A DNA stretch of 64,000 nt from Clostridiales bacterium (lineage in GTDB: Bacteria; Bacillota; Clostridia; Lachnospirales; Lachnospiraceae), in the NCBI GenBank assembly GCA_015655075.1, contig JAATFT010000094.1, positions 1 to 64,000 on the forward strand. The letters run 5' to 3'. The notes below the pieces were generated by a model. The model had not been told where the DNA came from and searched no databases. It saw nothing but the letters and a program-made list of their open reading frames with translations. Positions 16,799 through 24,499 of this stretch are shown in pieces; within the stretch, counting starts at the first letter, position 1; each line of letters begins with the position of its first letter. Both the position numbers and the translations under genes were made by a program.

Positions 16799-17174
16799 TC
16801 ATATTAGCATTCTTTCGCAAGACCTTTCTTTTGCGTCTTCAACAAGTCTTGTTAAAATTTCTTTTGCAATTCCATTTCTACGATATTGGGGAATAGTATA
16901 TAAATTTCCCACATAGGCGGTTTTTCCAAAAGGACACCAATCATTTGGTGGCAAAACAAAATAATTTATACAGCCCATAGCGATAATTTTATCTTCTTCC
17001 ACAGCTGTTATAATTAAAACTGAATTTTGTTCTATTCCATTTATTCAATATTTATTTGTTTTATTTAAAAGCACGTTATTAAATGTTGCTGTATATGTTT
17101 TCTTCATTCAACATATCCACACGTAATTGTGATAACAAAGGAACCTCTTTTATCAAGGCTTTTCGAAAAATCAT
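16799..17174 (-). pseudogene. GNAT acetyltransferase, frameshifted
   Basis: The N-terminus (ATG at 17174 after AGGAG) reads MIFRKALIKEVPLLSQLRVD, a usual GNAT opening, and runs into a stop after IYSNI. The matching downstream sequence continues in another frame (ATFNNVLLNKTNKY, a TGA, then INGIEQNSVLIITAVEEDKI) and includes the acetyl-CoA loop PQYRRNGIAKEILTRL before a premature stop at 16799. At least one frameshift and one nonsense codon are needed to explain it. A full-length relative would be about 150 residues. Confidence 0.8.
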
Positions 17175-17228
17175 TTTTTATTCTCCTAATATGTCTGTTA
17201 ATCTACTTAATGAATTCAAATTTGTAAA

Positions 17229-17630
17229 TCACTTCTTGGTAATTGCCATAACAACTGCACTTTCTACTACATCAAAGCCTTCTCTTTGGTAATAATCCAT
17301 TAGGTCTTCATTTTCAGCTATTAATATTAGATATAAATAATTGGAGTATTTATCCTTAACTTTTTTAAGCAATTCTTTTCCTATACCATGGCTTTGACAT
17401 ACCGGATTTACTAATAAATAGTGAAGATAGGCTGTTAATTCTCCATCATCAATAACATTTACTAAACCCACCAATTTTTCATCATTCCAAGCTGTAAATA
17501 CAGTCTCCGAATTATCCAGAGCTTTAAATACTCTTTCTGGATAATTTCCAGATAGCCAACCTACAGATTGAAATAAGTCTTGCAACTGTTCTTGGGTATA
17601 GCTTTTATCGGAAGTATACACTATATTCAT
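17229..17630 (-). CDS. GNAT family N-acetyltransferase
   Basis: A 133-residue single GNAT domain. It shows ERVFKALDNSETVFTAWNDE, a beta-hairpin GELTAYLHYLLVNPVCQ, the acetyl-CoA pyrophosphate loop QSHGIGKELLKKV and the C-terminal DYYQREGFDVVESAVVM. Length and motif order match small arginine-type GNAT enzymes. Substrate unknown. Start has AAAGGA at good distance. It precedes the GNAT pseudogene and the tandem GNAT on the same strand. Confidence 0.9.
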   Translation of the reverse strand: MNIVYTSDKSYTQEQLQDLFQSVGWLSGNYPERVFKALDNSETVFTAWNDEKLVGLVNVIDDGELTAYLHYLLVNPVCQSHGIGKELLKKVKDKYSNYLYLILIAENEDLMDYYQREGFDVVESAVVMAITKK

Positions 17631-17639
17631 ATTTCTATC

Positions 17640-18587
17640 CTTTCTTCAAGTTCATGTTTATATATTTCTAATACAATAATATCATATCAAATAAAATAAA
17701 TAAACTAAATTTACCAGTAATCTGTGTACACCAATTATAAATGCTTATTTCTACACTTTTTCAAATAGTGTATACCTTATCCTAAAATAAATCAAAGTAT
17801 TAACATTAAAACGGTCAGACGTGATTATGAATACTGGAATAAGTATTATATAGACAATCCCATCATGGGGAAAATACTTTATCGTTAGTCTCAAATTCAA
17901 GAGATATTCCGTTGATTTCTGCTGAAATCATTATATTTCCTTTCAATCTTGTTATTGATACAATAATCTAAATGACGTTCCGATTCCCGGCATACTGGTC
18001 AGTTTATAATCAAAACTCTACAGGATTTACTCGATTTCTTTATCAAGCCCTGCCAGTTCTTCTTTCTGATGTTCTAAGTCTCTTACCAGTCCTTGTGATA
18101 AAATCTCTGGATTCCTGATATTCCCGTGTGGTGTTTCCATTATTCTTAACCCCCGCACCCCCCCGGCAGCCCCATTTTACCATATAACCAATTTCCTGTA
18201 AATCCCAGGAAGAAAACGGACAGGAAACAGTATCCGTATAAGAACGATAGATCTCGTAATCATCGTTATGTCGAGTTAAATCAACTCTGAAAGGTAAATA
18301 TTTTTCGCACTAATTTATACAATTAAGATAGGGCTTATCAGCAGATCCACAGAAAAAACGAAAGTAGCATAAGTTAGCTATGTGGTGTGGATAAAAAACC
18401 TGTAAAATCGTAAATAACCCCAAATATTCCCTTGCTTATCAACAATGGGTGTTTTTGCAGAAATTAATGAAGTTTACCTTTCGGAGTTGGAGTCAGATGA
18501 AAACACCCGCACAAAACAAGAAATAGCCTTATCATAAGCATATGGGAGGGTTGTTCTAAATAGATAACCCGCTTAGAGGAAGACCGG
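17640..18587. other. Decayed coding debris at the edge of the mobile segment
   Basis: No intact gene. Protein-like fragments can be read: plus strand near 17815-17890 (RDYEYWNKYYIDNPIMGKI), minus strand 18142-18300 (DDYEIYRSYTDTVSCPFSSW), a minus-strand 37-codon frame at 18027-18140 starting METPHGNIRNPEIL, and a plus-strand frame at 18449-18538 (MGVFAEINEVYLSELESDEN). None identifies a family. Their density suggests a mobile-element backbone largely erased by deletions. Confidence 0.45.
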
Positions 18588-19814
18588 TTACAAGTTTCTA
18601 AAAAAGCCTGTTGCTAACAAACCAATAGTACAAACAATTATGCCAGTAGGAATTAGGACAAGATAAACAGCGTTGCTAAACCTATCAAATAATAGTCCGT
18701 AAACGGTTTGTCCTAATGGTTGAGCGCACATTGAAATAGTGGCAACATAAGCCATAACTTTTCCGGTCAGATTGTTAGGTGTCCTTTGCTGAATGAGTGA
18801 GAGCGCAAATATGGAAAAGATACAAGCTGCAATCTGTACGCCGCAAAATGCAATAAGGTTGACTGTATATCTTGTAACTGTACCCGCAGGAACGAGAAAG
18901 ATAATACCCGCAGGAATTAAAAATGCGCCAAGAGCCGCGACGACGATTGACAATTTGCGTGTTTTGAGTTTCCCCGTTAGAAGCCCGGCAGCGACGCTTC
19001 CAAGAATTGCGGCAAAACCCAATGTGCTTTCTGCCGCACCGTAATACTCCGCGTTCAATCCAAGGACGGCACGCACGATATAGGGCAACCCTACCATAGC
19101 AGTACCTATTACGAAGAAACTAATCAATGCGGTTAGAAGCAGCATTTTCAAAATGCCCGGCTGCTCCTTCCGGATAAAACGCATACTCATAGAAAAATCA
19201 TTTTTGACAATGGCTAAAACGCCTTCATGGGTTTCAGACGCTATGTATTCCAATTTAATAAAGCACTCAAATAATGCGGTAAGAAAGAAACATAAGATAC
19301 TTGCTACCATAACGGGCTTTAGGCCAAAGGCAACATATAGCACACTTCCAAGTATCGGTGCAATCAAGGCGGCTACCGCAGCCACTTGATTGACAACAGC
19401 ATTCCCCTTGATAATGTTATCCCCTGTTTGCATTTGAGGAACACACGCTTGAACGGTGGGCGACTCAAACGCACCCAAGATAGAGAGCAAAACAAGCAAT
19501 ATGCCAATTACAGCAATACCGTTATTTTCGGAAAATAGTAATGCGGCGCATAATACAGCTATACCTGATAATGTATCTAACGCAACCATGATATTTCTTC
19601 TATTTGCCCGGTCTGCAAGAATACCGCCTAAAGGTGAAAGCAAAATCGTTGGTATTGTAGCGATAGCTAAAATTCCTGCATAAATGGTTGCCGACCCCGT
19701 TATCTCTAAAACATACATGGATAGGGCAAACTTTAGGATATAGTTTCCAAAGAGAGATGTTATTTGTCCCAGTACAAGAAGTGTGAAGTTTTTCGAAAAC
19801 AATTTTTGGTTCAT
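18588..19814 (-). CDS. MFS efflux transporter (Mef-like)
   Basis: A 408-residue integral membrane protein with about 12 hydrophobic segments. Family marks: N-terminal NFTLLVLGQITSLFGNYILKFALS, the loop 2-3 motif GGILADRANRRNIMVALD, and ESPTVQACVPQM in segment 4-5. These are typical of macrolide-efflux (Mef/MFS_3) type exporters, driven by the proton gradient. The actual drug is not predictable. It lies downstream of an ABC-2 transporter and a TetR regulator on the same strand, a resistance-like cassette within a degraded mobile segment. Ribosome binding site AGGAGG. Confidence 0.88.
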   Translation of the reverse strand: MNQKLFSKNFTLLVLGQITSLFGNYILKFALSMYVLEITGSATIYAGILAIATIPTILLSPLGGILADRANRRNIMVALDTLSGIAVLCAALLFSENNGIAVIGILLVLLSILGAFESPTVQACVPQMQTGDNIIKGNAVVNQVAAVAALIAPILGSVLYVAFGLKPVMVASILCFFLTALFECFIKLEYIASETHEGVLAIVKNDFSMSMRFIRKEQPGILKMLLLTALISFFVIGTAMVGLPYIVRAVLGLNAEYYGAAESTLGFAAILGSVAAGLLTGKLKTRKLSIVVAALGAFLIPAGIIFLVPAGTVTRYTVNLIAFCGVQIAACIFSIFALSLIQQRTPNNLTGKVMAYVATISMCAQPLGQTVYGLLFDRFSNAVYLVLIPTGIIVCTIGLLATGFFRNL

Positions 19815-19870
19815 CAGCTATTCCTCCTGTGAGCTGCGTAATAGGATATAATTTCTTTATTCATGGGTCA

Positions 19871-20093
19871 TTAGAAGAACAGCCTAATGAAATCCTTGAA
19901 AACATCAAGGACAACGATAAGCGCACCAATTCCCATACAGATATAAGCAGCCTTTCTTTTTCATAAGTACGAAACCTATAACCAATAAAACGATAAAAAA
20001 AGCAAATCCAATGATAAGCTCGTATTGCCAAGCCCAGTTTGCGAAACTTTCTACCGATTGTTCAACGGCCTGTTCAAATCCTTGCTCTGTCAT
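19871..20093 (-). pseudogene. Small two-helix membrane protein, frameshifted
   Basis: Starts MTEQGFEQAVEQSVESFANW with a first membrane helix (YELIIGFAFFIVLLVIGFVLM). In the starting frame the product ends as YLYGNWCAYRCP, at 19905. If one base is ignored near 19955 the frame continues as AAYICMGIGALIVVLDVFKD and FIRLFF, giving a second membrane helix and a natural stop at 19871. A frameshift of an originally ~73-residue protein is likelier than a truncated one. It follows the ABC-2 permease gene by 3 bp, so it was probably an accessory subunit. Confidence 0.6.
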
Positions 20094-20096
20094 TCC

Positions 20097-20804
20097 CTAT
20101 ACCTCCATTTGTTCTACTCTGTGAAACAAGTCCTTTAGCACCAATGCAGCCGCAATAACGCCAAGAACAAGAACGCCTAAAACGATTGAGTAGTAAGTGA
20201 TTGTCGCAGCCATGATTTGGCAAACCACCGTTGAAATAATGACAGCGGCAACGATTGTGGTGGAAATAGACTTTTTCCAAAAACCAAACCATAAAGAAAC
20301 AATGCTCAATACACCAGATAAAAGCGAATAGCAGAGCAGGGATAACAAACTGCTGAAAAATGTTGTTAATTTCAAAGTGTCTGCACATATCGGAAAGAGG
20401 TTTTCTGTTATGAAGAAAATCCCGAATATCACTACGCCACAAAGAAACATTGAAATGACCGTGTAGGAAAACACCATAATTACTTTTGCGCCTAATATTC
20501 TTTTGCGGTCAACCGGATAGGAAAATAAAAGGACAGCTCTTTTCCCCGAATATTCCTCTACAACAAACTTTGAAAACATAACGGATGAAAGGATTACAAA
20601 TATGACCATACAAATAATGTTAATCAAGTTAGTTAAACTGTTGTAGGTCATAAACAGTCCTAAATCCGTTTCCGTTGGGTCTAATTTAGGAATTACCGCT
20701 AATAGGTATAGAAAACACAACATAATGGCTGTTACAATCAAGACTGCGGTATGGTATGTTTTCAAACCATTCCTTTTTATTTCAAGCGAGATTAGTTTAT
20801 TCAT
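20097..20804 (-). CDS. ABC-2 type transporter permease
   Basis: Membrane subunit of an ABC-2 exporter: 235 residues with six hydrophobic segments, an N-terminal cytoplasmic amphipathic stretch (MNKLISLEIKRNGLKTYHTA) and the conserved VVEEYSGKRAVLLFSYPVDRKRIL loop before segment 3. Such permeases pair with BcrA/CcmA-like ATPases in peptide-antibiotic or lantibiotic immunity and drug export. It overlaps the upstream ATPase gene by 8 bp, indicating coupling. Ribosome binding site GGAGG. Confidence 0.88.
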   Translation of the reverse strand: MNKLISLEIKRNGLKTYHTAVLIVTAIMLCFLYLLAVIPKLDPTETDLGLFMTYNSLTNLINIICMVIFVILSSVMFSKFVVEEYSGKRAVLLFSYPVDRKRILGAKVIMVFSYTVISMFLCGVVIFGIFFITENLFPICADTLKLTTFFSSLLSLLCYSLLSGVLSIVSLWFGFWKKSISTTIVAAVIISTVVCQIMAATITYYSIVLGVLVLGVIAAALVLKDLFHRVEQMEV

Positions 20805-21528
20805 TCCCTTTTCCTCCGTTTACGACTGTCATAAAATAGTCCTCAATACCACCTGCATACTGTTCTTTGATTTCTTGCGGAGTAATTTCCTGTATGACAG
20901 TACCATCAACAATAATACCAATCCGGTCTGCGGTCTGTTCAATTTCAGAAAGGATGTGGCTGGATAATAAAATGGTGATACCAGTTTGCTTCATATTGCA
21001 AAACAGCTCCCGCATTTCCTTTATACCTACAGGGTCAAGCCCATTTACAGGCTCATCTAAAATCAAAAGTTCCGGTTTGTGTATCAATGCGCGGGCAATC
21101 CCTAATCGTTGCCGCATACCGAGGGAAAAAGTTGAAACAGGTTGTGCGCCAACCTTTGGTAAACCTACCATTGCAAGAGTTTCATCAATATCGGCGTTTG
21201 TTATCCCCATATAGTCAAGGTGAATTTGTAGATTTTCGGCTGCGGACAGGTGTTCATAGAAAAGAGGGGTTTCAATCAAGCTACCTGTCCGCTTCAAAAT
21301 ATCAAGATTGTTCTTTACACTATCCATGCCTAAAACGGTTACTTCGCCCATAGAGGGTTTTAGCAAGCCTAAAAGAATCTTAAAAACGGTTGTTTTTCCG
21401 GCTCCGTTTTTTCCCAAGAAGCCGTAAATCGTTCCTCGTTCAACGGACATAGTGCAATCATGGATAACCTCTTTTCCATGAAACGCTTTTGCCAACTGCT
21501 TTGTTGATACAACTAATTCTGTATTCAT
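20797..21528 (-). CDS. ABC transporter ATP-binding protein (BcrA-like)
   Basis: Cytosolic ATPase partner of the permease. Walker A GKNGAGKTT (about residue 39), Q-loop near SLIETPLFYEHLSA, signature SLGMRQRLG, Walker B LLILDEPVNGLD and H-loop SSH are all present. The signature SLGMRQ, in place of LSGGQ, is typical of the BcrA/lantibiotic-immunity group. Length of 243 residues is rather short, without the extra C-terminal domain of many relatives. Ribosome binding site AAAGGAGG. Confidence 0.9.
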   Translation of the reverse strand: MNTELVVSTKQLAKAFHGKEVIHDCTMSVERGTIYGFLGKNGAGKTTVFKILLGLLKPSMGEVTVLGMDSVKNNLDILKRTGSLIETPLFYEHLSAAENLQIHLDYMGITNADIDETLAMVGLPKVGAQPVSTFSLGMRQRLGIARALIHKPELLILDEPVNGLDPVGIKEMRELFCNMKQTGITILLSSHILSEIEQTADRIGIIVDGTVIQEITPQEIKEQYAGGIEDYFMTVVNGGKGNE

Positions 21529-21623
21529 TTTGTCCTCCTTTGATACATTTGGTCGGTATGTATATTGTCATAATAAAAAGTGTATATACGCAATTTAATA
21601 CCAAACGAATGTATGTATGTCTC

Positions 21624-21661
21624 TAAAATAAAACTGCTTTTTGCAAGGCAGTTTTTATTTT
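21624..21661 (-). terminator. Terminator of the TetR gene
   Basis: AAAACTGC and GCAGTTTT form a stem around a loop of about 10 nt with A and T runs outside, overlapping the TetR stop codon. It separates the regulator transcript from the ABC/MFS genes, which have a spacer of about 95 bp for their own promoter. Confidence 0.75.
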
Positions 21662-22307
21662 AATTTTCCGTTTCAATCTGTTCAAAAAAACGCTTTGCTA
21701 TATCCAAGATTTCATCATCAATAAGCGGTACTCCCATATTGTCAAACATATCCCTGACAAAAGAAAGCTTACGGAACATTTCAATTGCAGAAGCAGGATA
21801 AACAGACGGTGCTAACCATAGGTTCGTCAACAAAGGAAGCAATTCTGAAAGCTCTTTCGCATAACTTGTGTGGATTGAGCCGTCGCGCTTTCCCTCCTCG
21901 ATTAGTTCTAACCAAAACGGAGCAATCAAACGTCTGTCGGTATCAATCATTCCGGCTAATATACGCGGATTTTTCAGAAGTGAGATACTCTGTCTGCTTA
22001 TTTCAGTTCTGCTTGTATCTGCATGATTTATTTTAACAACTTCACGCATTTTTTGCAGACCATTCAAGTCTTTACGCTGTTTTATGGCTGAAAAAGGGTT
22101 GTTATCAAAAAACATCTTGTCTCCCAATGCGTCCATGATTTCCTCTTTAGACTTAAAATGATGATAGATTGCACCTTTAGTTAAACCTCCAAGTTCATTG
22201 ACAATATCTTGAATAGTTGTACCGTCATACCCTTTTTCTAAAAAGAGCCGCTGTGCCACTTCCAATATTTTTTCTACGGTTACTTCAGGGTATTTATTTC
22301 GTGCCAT
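21660..22307 (-). CDS. TetR-family transcriptional regulator
   Basis: A 215-residue repressor. The N-terminal helix-turn-helix is clear (VEKILEVAQRLFLEKGYDGT, then TKGAIYHHFKSKEEIMDAL); the rest is the variable ligand-binding helical domain. Ribosome binding site AGGAGGG. It precedes the ABC-2/MFS genes on the same strand and probably represses them until an exported compound binds. TATGTAT-type words flank both its own start and the ABC promoter spacer (about 21555, 21612, 22337), and are candidate operator parts. Confidence 0.9.
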   Translation of the reverse strand: MARNKYPEVTVEKILEVAQRLFLEKGYDGTTIQDIVNELGGLTKGAIYHHFKSKEEIMDALGDKMFFDNNPFSAIKQRKDLNGLQKMREVVKINHADTSRTEISRQSISLLKNPRILAGMIDTDRRLIAPFWLELIEEGKRDGSIHTSYAKELSELLPLLTNLWLAPSVYPASAIEMFRKLSFVRDMFDNMGVPLIDDEILDIAKRFFEQIETEN

Positions 22308-22464
22308 TTACAGCCCTCCTAACATAACATTCTTTTAGTATGTATTTTATTATAGCAGCCGCCTTTGGATATGTCAAGATACATAACGCAGGTATTAAAA
22401 AATTATCAATGGCGCTTACATAAATGCTCTATTTCGGTCAGTTATATGATATGTGTACTCATAT

Positions 22465-22947
22465 CTAAAAAGCCGTCACAGATTGCCCGGATACTGGAAG
22501 CGGACAAGGTGTTCACCCCCGCCGCCTATTGGCAGGAGAACGGTATTTCTTGCTCATCGCAACAGCCCCCAAATCCCTATCGTTGGGTGTCGTCAACGGT
22601 ATCCGATATTCTGGAGAAGCGGAATTATCTCGGTCATACTGTGAACTTCAAAACCTACAAGCAATCCTATAAATCCAAAAAGAAGCTCTACAATCCAGAG
22701 GATAAACAAAAGGTGTTTGAAGATACTCACGAAGCCATTATTGACCTTGATACCTGGGAACGGGTACAGGAGTTGCGGAAACATAAACGCCGCCCCACGC
22801 GAACCGGCAAGACGAATATGTTTTCGGGTATCGTCCGCTGCGCTGACTGTGGGGAAAAGCTATACTACTGCACGAGCCGAAACTTTGAGGAGCGGCAAGA
22901 CCATTTTATTTGCTCTACTTCAAGGCTGAAAGGCACAGAGATATCCA
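22465..22947 (+). pseudogene. Large serine recombinase remnant (Tn4451 TnpX-like)
   Basis: Encodes the middle of a large serine recombinase: the recombinase domain (KPSQIARILEADKV, RWVSSTVSDILEKRNYLGHT, then VNFKTYKQSYKSKKK and FEDTHEAIIDLDTWERVQEL) and the start of the zinc ribbon (FSGIVRCADCGEKLYYCTSR). The N-terminal resolvase domain with the catalytic serine is absent, and the C-terminal coiled region is cut off. At about 22945 the sequence switches to IS256 transposase coding in another frame. It marks the right boundary of the degraded mobile segment. Confidence 0.85.
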
Positions 22948-23136
22948 TATGCCATCAGTAACTGGGGAAGCAACTGGGATGTAGTCAGCCCCTTCTTCCG
23001 TTTTAACGATGATATCCGCAGAATCATGTACACAACTTATACCGATATCGGCCATAGCACAACAAACATCATAGAGGGGCTGAACCGTCAGTTCCGAAAA
23101 GTCACCAAGACAAAAAGTTCCTTTACAAATGATTAA
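22948..23136 (+). pseudogene. IS256-family (mutator) transposase C-terminal remnant
   Basis: In frame from 22948: YAISNWGSNWDVVSPFFRFN, DDIRRIMYTTYTDIG, STTNIIEGLNRQFRKVTKTK, SSFTND, stop. The segment TTN.IEGLNRQ.RKVTKTKG/S is the hallmark near the end of IS256 transposases. There is an apparent small insertion (TYTDIGHS) before the TTN motif. Start, DDE residues upstream and terminal inverted repeats are not seen. It ends 9 bp before the stop of the LarA-like gene. Confidence 0.85.
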
Positions 23137-23144
23137 TCTGGATT

Positions 23145-24422
23145 CTACATTTCATGAAATCTATTCTTATCTATCCAAAGACCTAGTGCTGGATTCGGTA
23201 TATAGAATATCTCTTCCCCATCAGGCATAATATTCCATCCATATTTCATCTCATTTACATTGTATCTCTTAGCCGTCTCATCGTAATCAGCAGATTGAAA
23301 TCCAACTCTCTCTATTTCTTCTTTTGATATGTTTTTGACTGCGTAAGTAATATGAAAACGTTCATCACTAGAGCCATGTATTAAGTGGGCTGCCGCTCCC
23401 ATATTATCTCTTAGATCCTGATTTTCCTTAAACAGCTCTAATATCTTTTTTCTTCCACAATATCCATATTTTCTGATAATCTTATCATTATCACTATCTT
23501 CACCAAAACTTTTAACCCCAGGTGCTAAGACTACTAATTCACCATCGTCTTCAATAGCCATTCTCGTACGGTAAATGGCCTTATTACCAAGCCATGTACT
23601 GTGAAACTCTTTGGGATCCAAATAAACTACACACTTTTTAAAACCTTTTTCTACAAAGTCTATATTATGTTTCTGTGCTGCTGCAATGGCATTCTCTAAT
23701 ACGGCTCTCTCATCACCAATATAAATACCGTGAGTTAAAATTTTATTCTGCGAAGCCTTTGTCACAGTTAAGACAAATACAATTGGAACATTACTTAAAA
23801 AATGTTCCAATCCATAATCTAAAATTTTCCGTACAGGAGAATGGTCTTTTCCCATGATTCTCTCCAGACCAAAGACAGCTCCTATCATGTGAGAATCATT
23901 AATAATTTTACTACCGCCTACTCCTACGAATATATTTTTCGAGTGATTGGCCATACCTATGACTTCATGAGGGACTACTTGTCCAACAGATAAAATCAGA
24001 TCATAAGATGGATCCATAACTCTTTTATTTACCTCTACAATAACTTCTTCATCCCACGTTCCTTCACTGATCTCTTCTAAATACTCACCTGGAACTGTGC
24101 CTATTTCAATAGTATCTTCCCTCCATCTATGCTCTGACATAACTTCAAATGGAATATCTCCATACATTTCCTGAAATTGTTCTTTTGACATAGGTCCATG
24201 GGTTCCTTGAGCGATTAAAACATCAACTGTACATCCTTGATCCTTTAACATATGATAATACCGATTAGTTATAAAACCAGCATTGGAATGAAAGCGAGTA
24301 AAGTCTGGTGGTATGATTAATACTTTATTTAAATTACGCTTTTCAATGGACTGTCTTAAGCTTTCTATGATTTCCTCATCTGTTAGAGCTTCACCTTCTT
24401 TTGCTTCTAGTAATAGATTCAT
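23145..24422 (-). CDS. LarA-superfamily (nickel-dependent racemase/epimerase type) protein
   Basis: Related to lactate racemase LarA, which uses a nickel-pincer nucleotide to invert an alpha-hydroxy carbon; family members are known for several hydroxyacids including D-gluconate. The 425-residue length fits. Candidate ligand/catalytic residues: HGPMS with His75, EHRW with His98, VPHEVIG with His152, NHSKN with His160 and Lys162. The start was placed at the ATG before NLLLEAKEGE, after AAAGGA; an in-frame start 12 codons upstream is weaker. It is the last gene of an operon with an FGGY kinase, hydroxyacid dehydrogenase, KDPG aldolase and Liv-type importer, suggesting C2 epimerisation of a sugar acid (inference). 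No larB/C/E cofactor genes lie in the window. Confidence 0.82.
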   Translation of the reverse strand: MNLLLEAKEGEALTDEEIIESLRQSIEKRNLNKVLIIPPDFTRFHSNAGFITNRYYHMLKDQGCTVDVLIAQGTHGPMSKEQFQEMYGDIPFEVMSEHRWREDTIEIGTVPGEYLEEISEGTWDEEVIVEVNKRVMDPSYDLILSVGQVVPHEVIGMANHSKNIFVGVGGSKIINDSHMIGAVFGLERIMGKDHSPVRKILDYGLEHFLSNVPIVFVLTVTKASQNKILTHGIYIGDERAVLENAIAAAQKHNIDFVEKGFKKCVVYLDPKEFHSTWLGNKAIYRTRMAIEDDGELVVLAPGVKSFGEDSDNDKIIRKYGYCGRKKILELFKENQDLRDNMGAAAHLIHGSSDERFHITYAVKNISKEEIERVGFQSADYDETAKRYNVNEMKYGWNIMPDGEEIFYIPNPALGLWIDKNRFHEM

Positions 24423-24499
24423 GATTTTATCATTCCTTTCACTTCCCTCAAGATCCAACTGAAAACCTATGATTTTATATCTCCAGGATATTTGCTTCT

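Noticed and set aside
22365-22464. N-terminal extension of the serine recombinase frame
   Set aside because: It lacks recombinase similarity and a start signal; it is flanking DNA read in frame.
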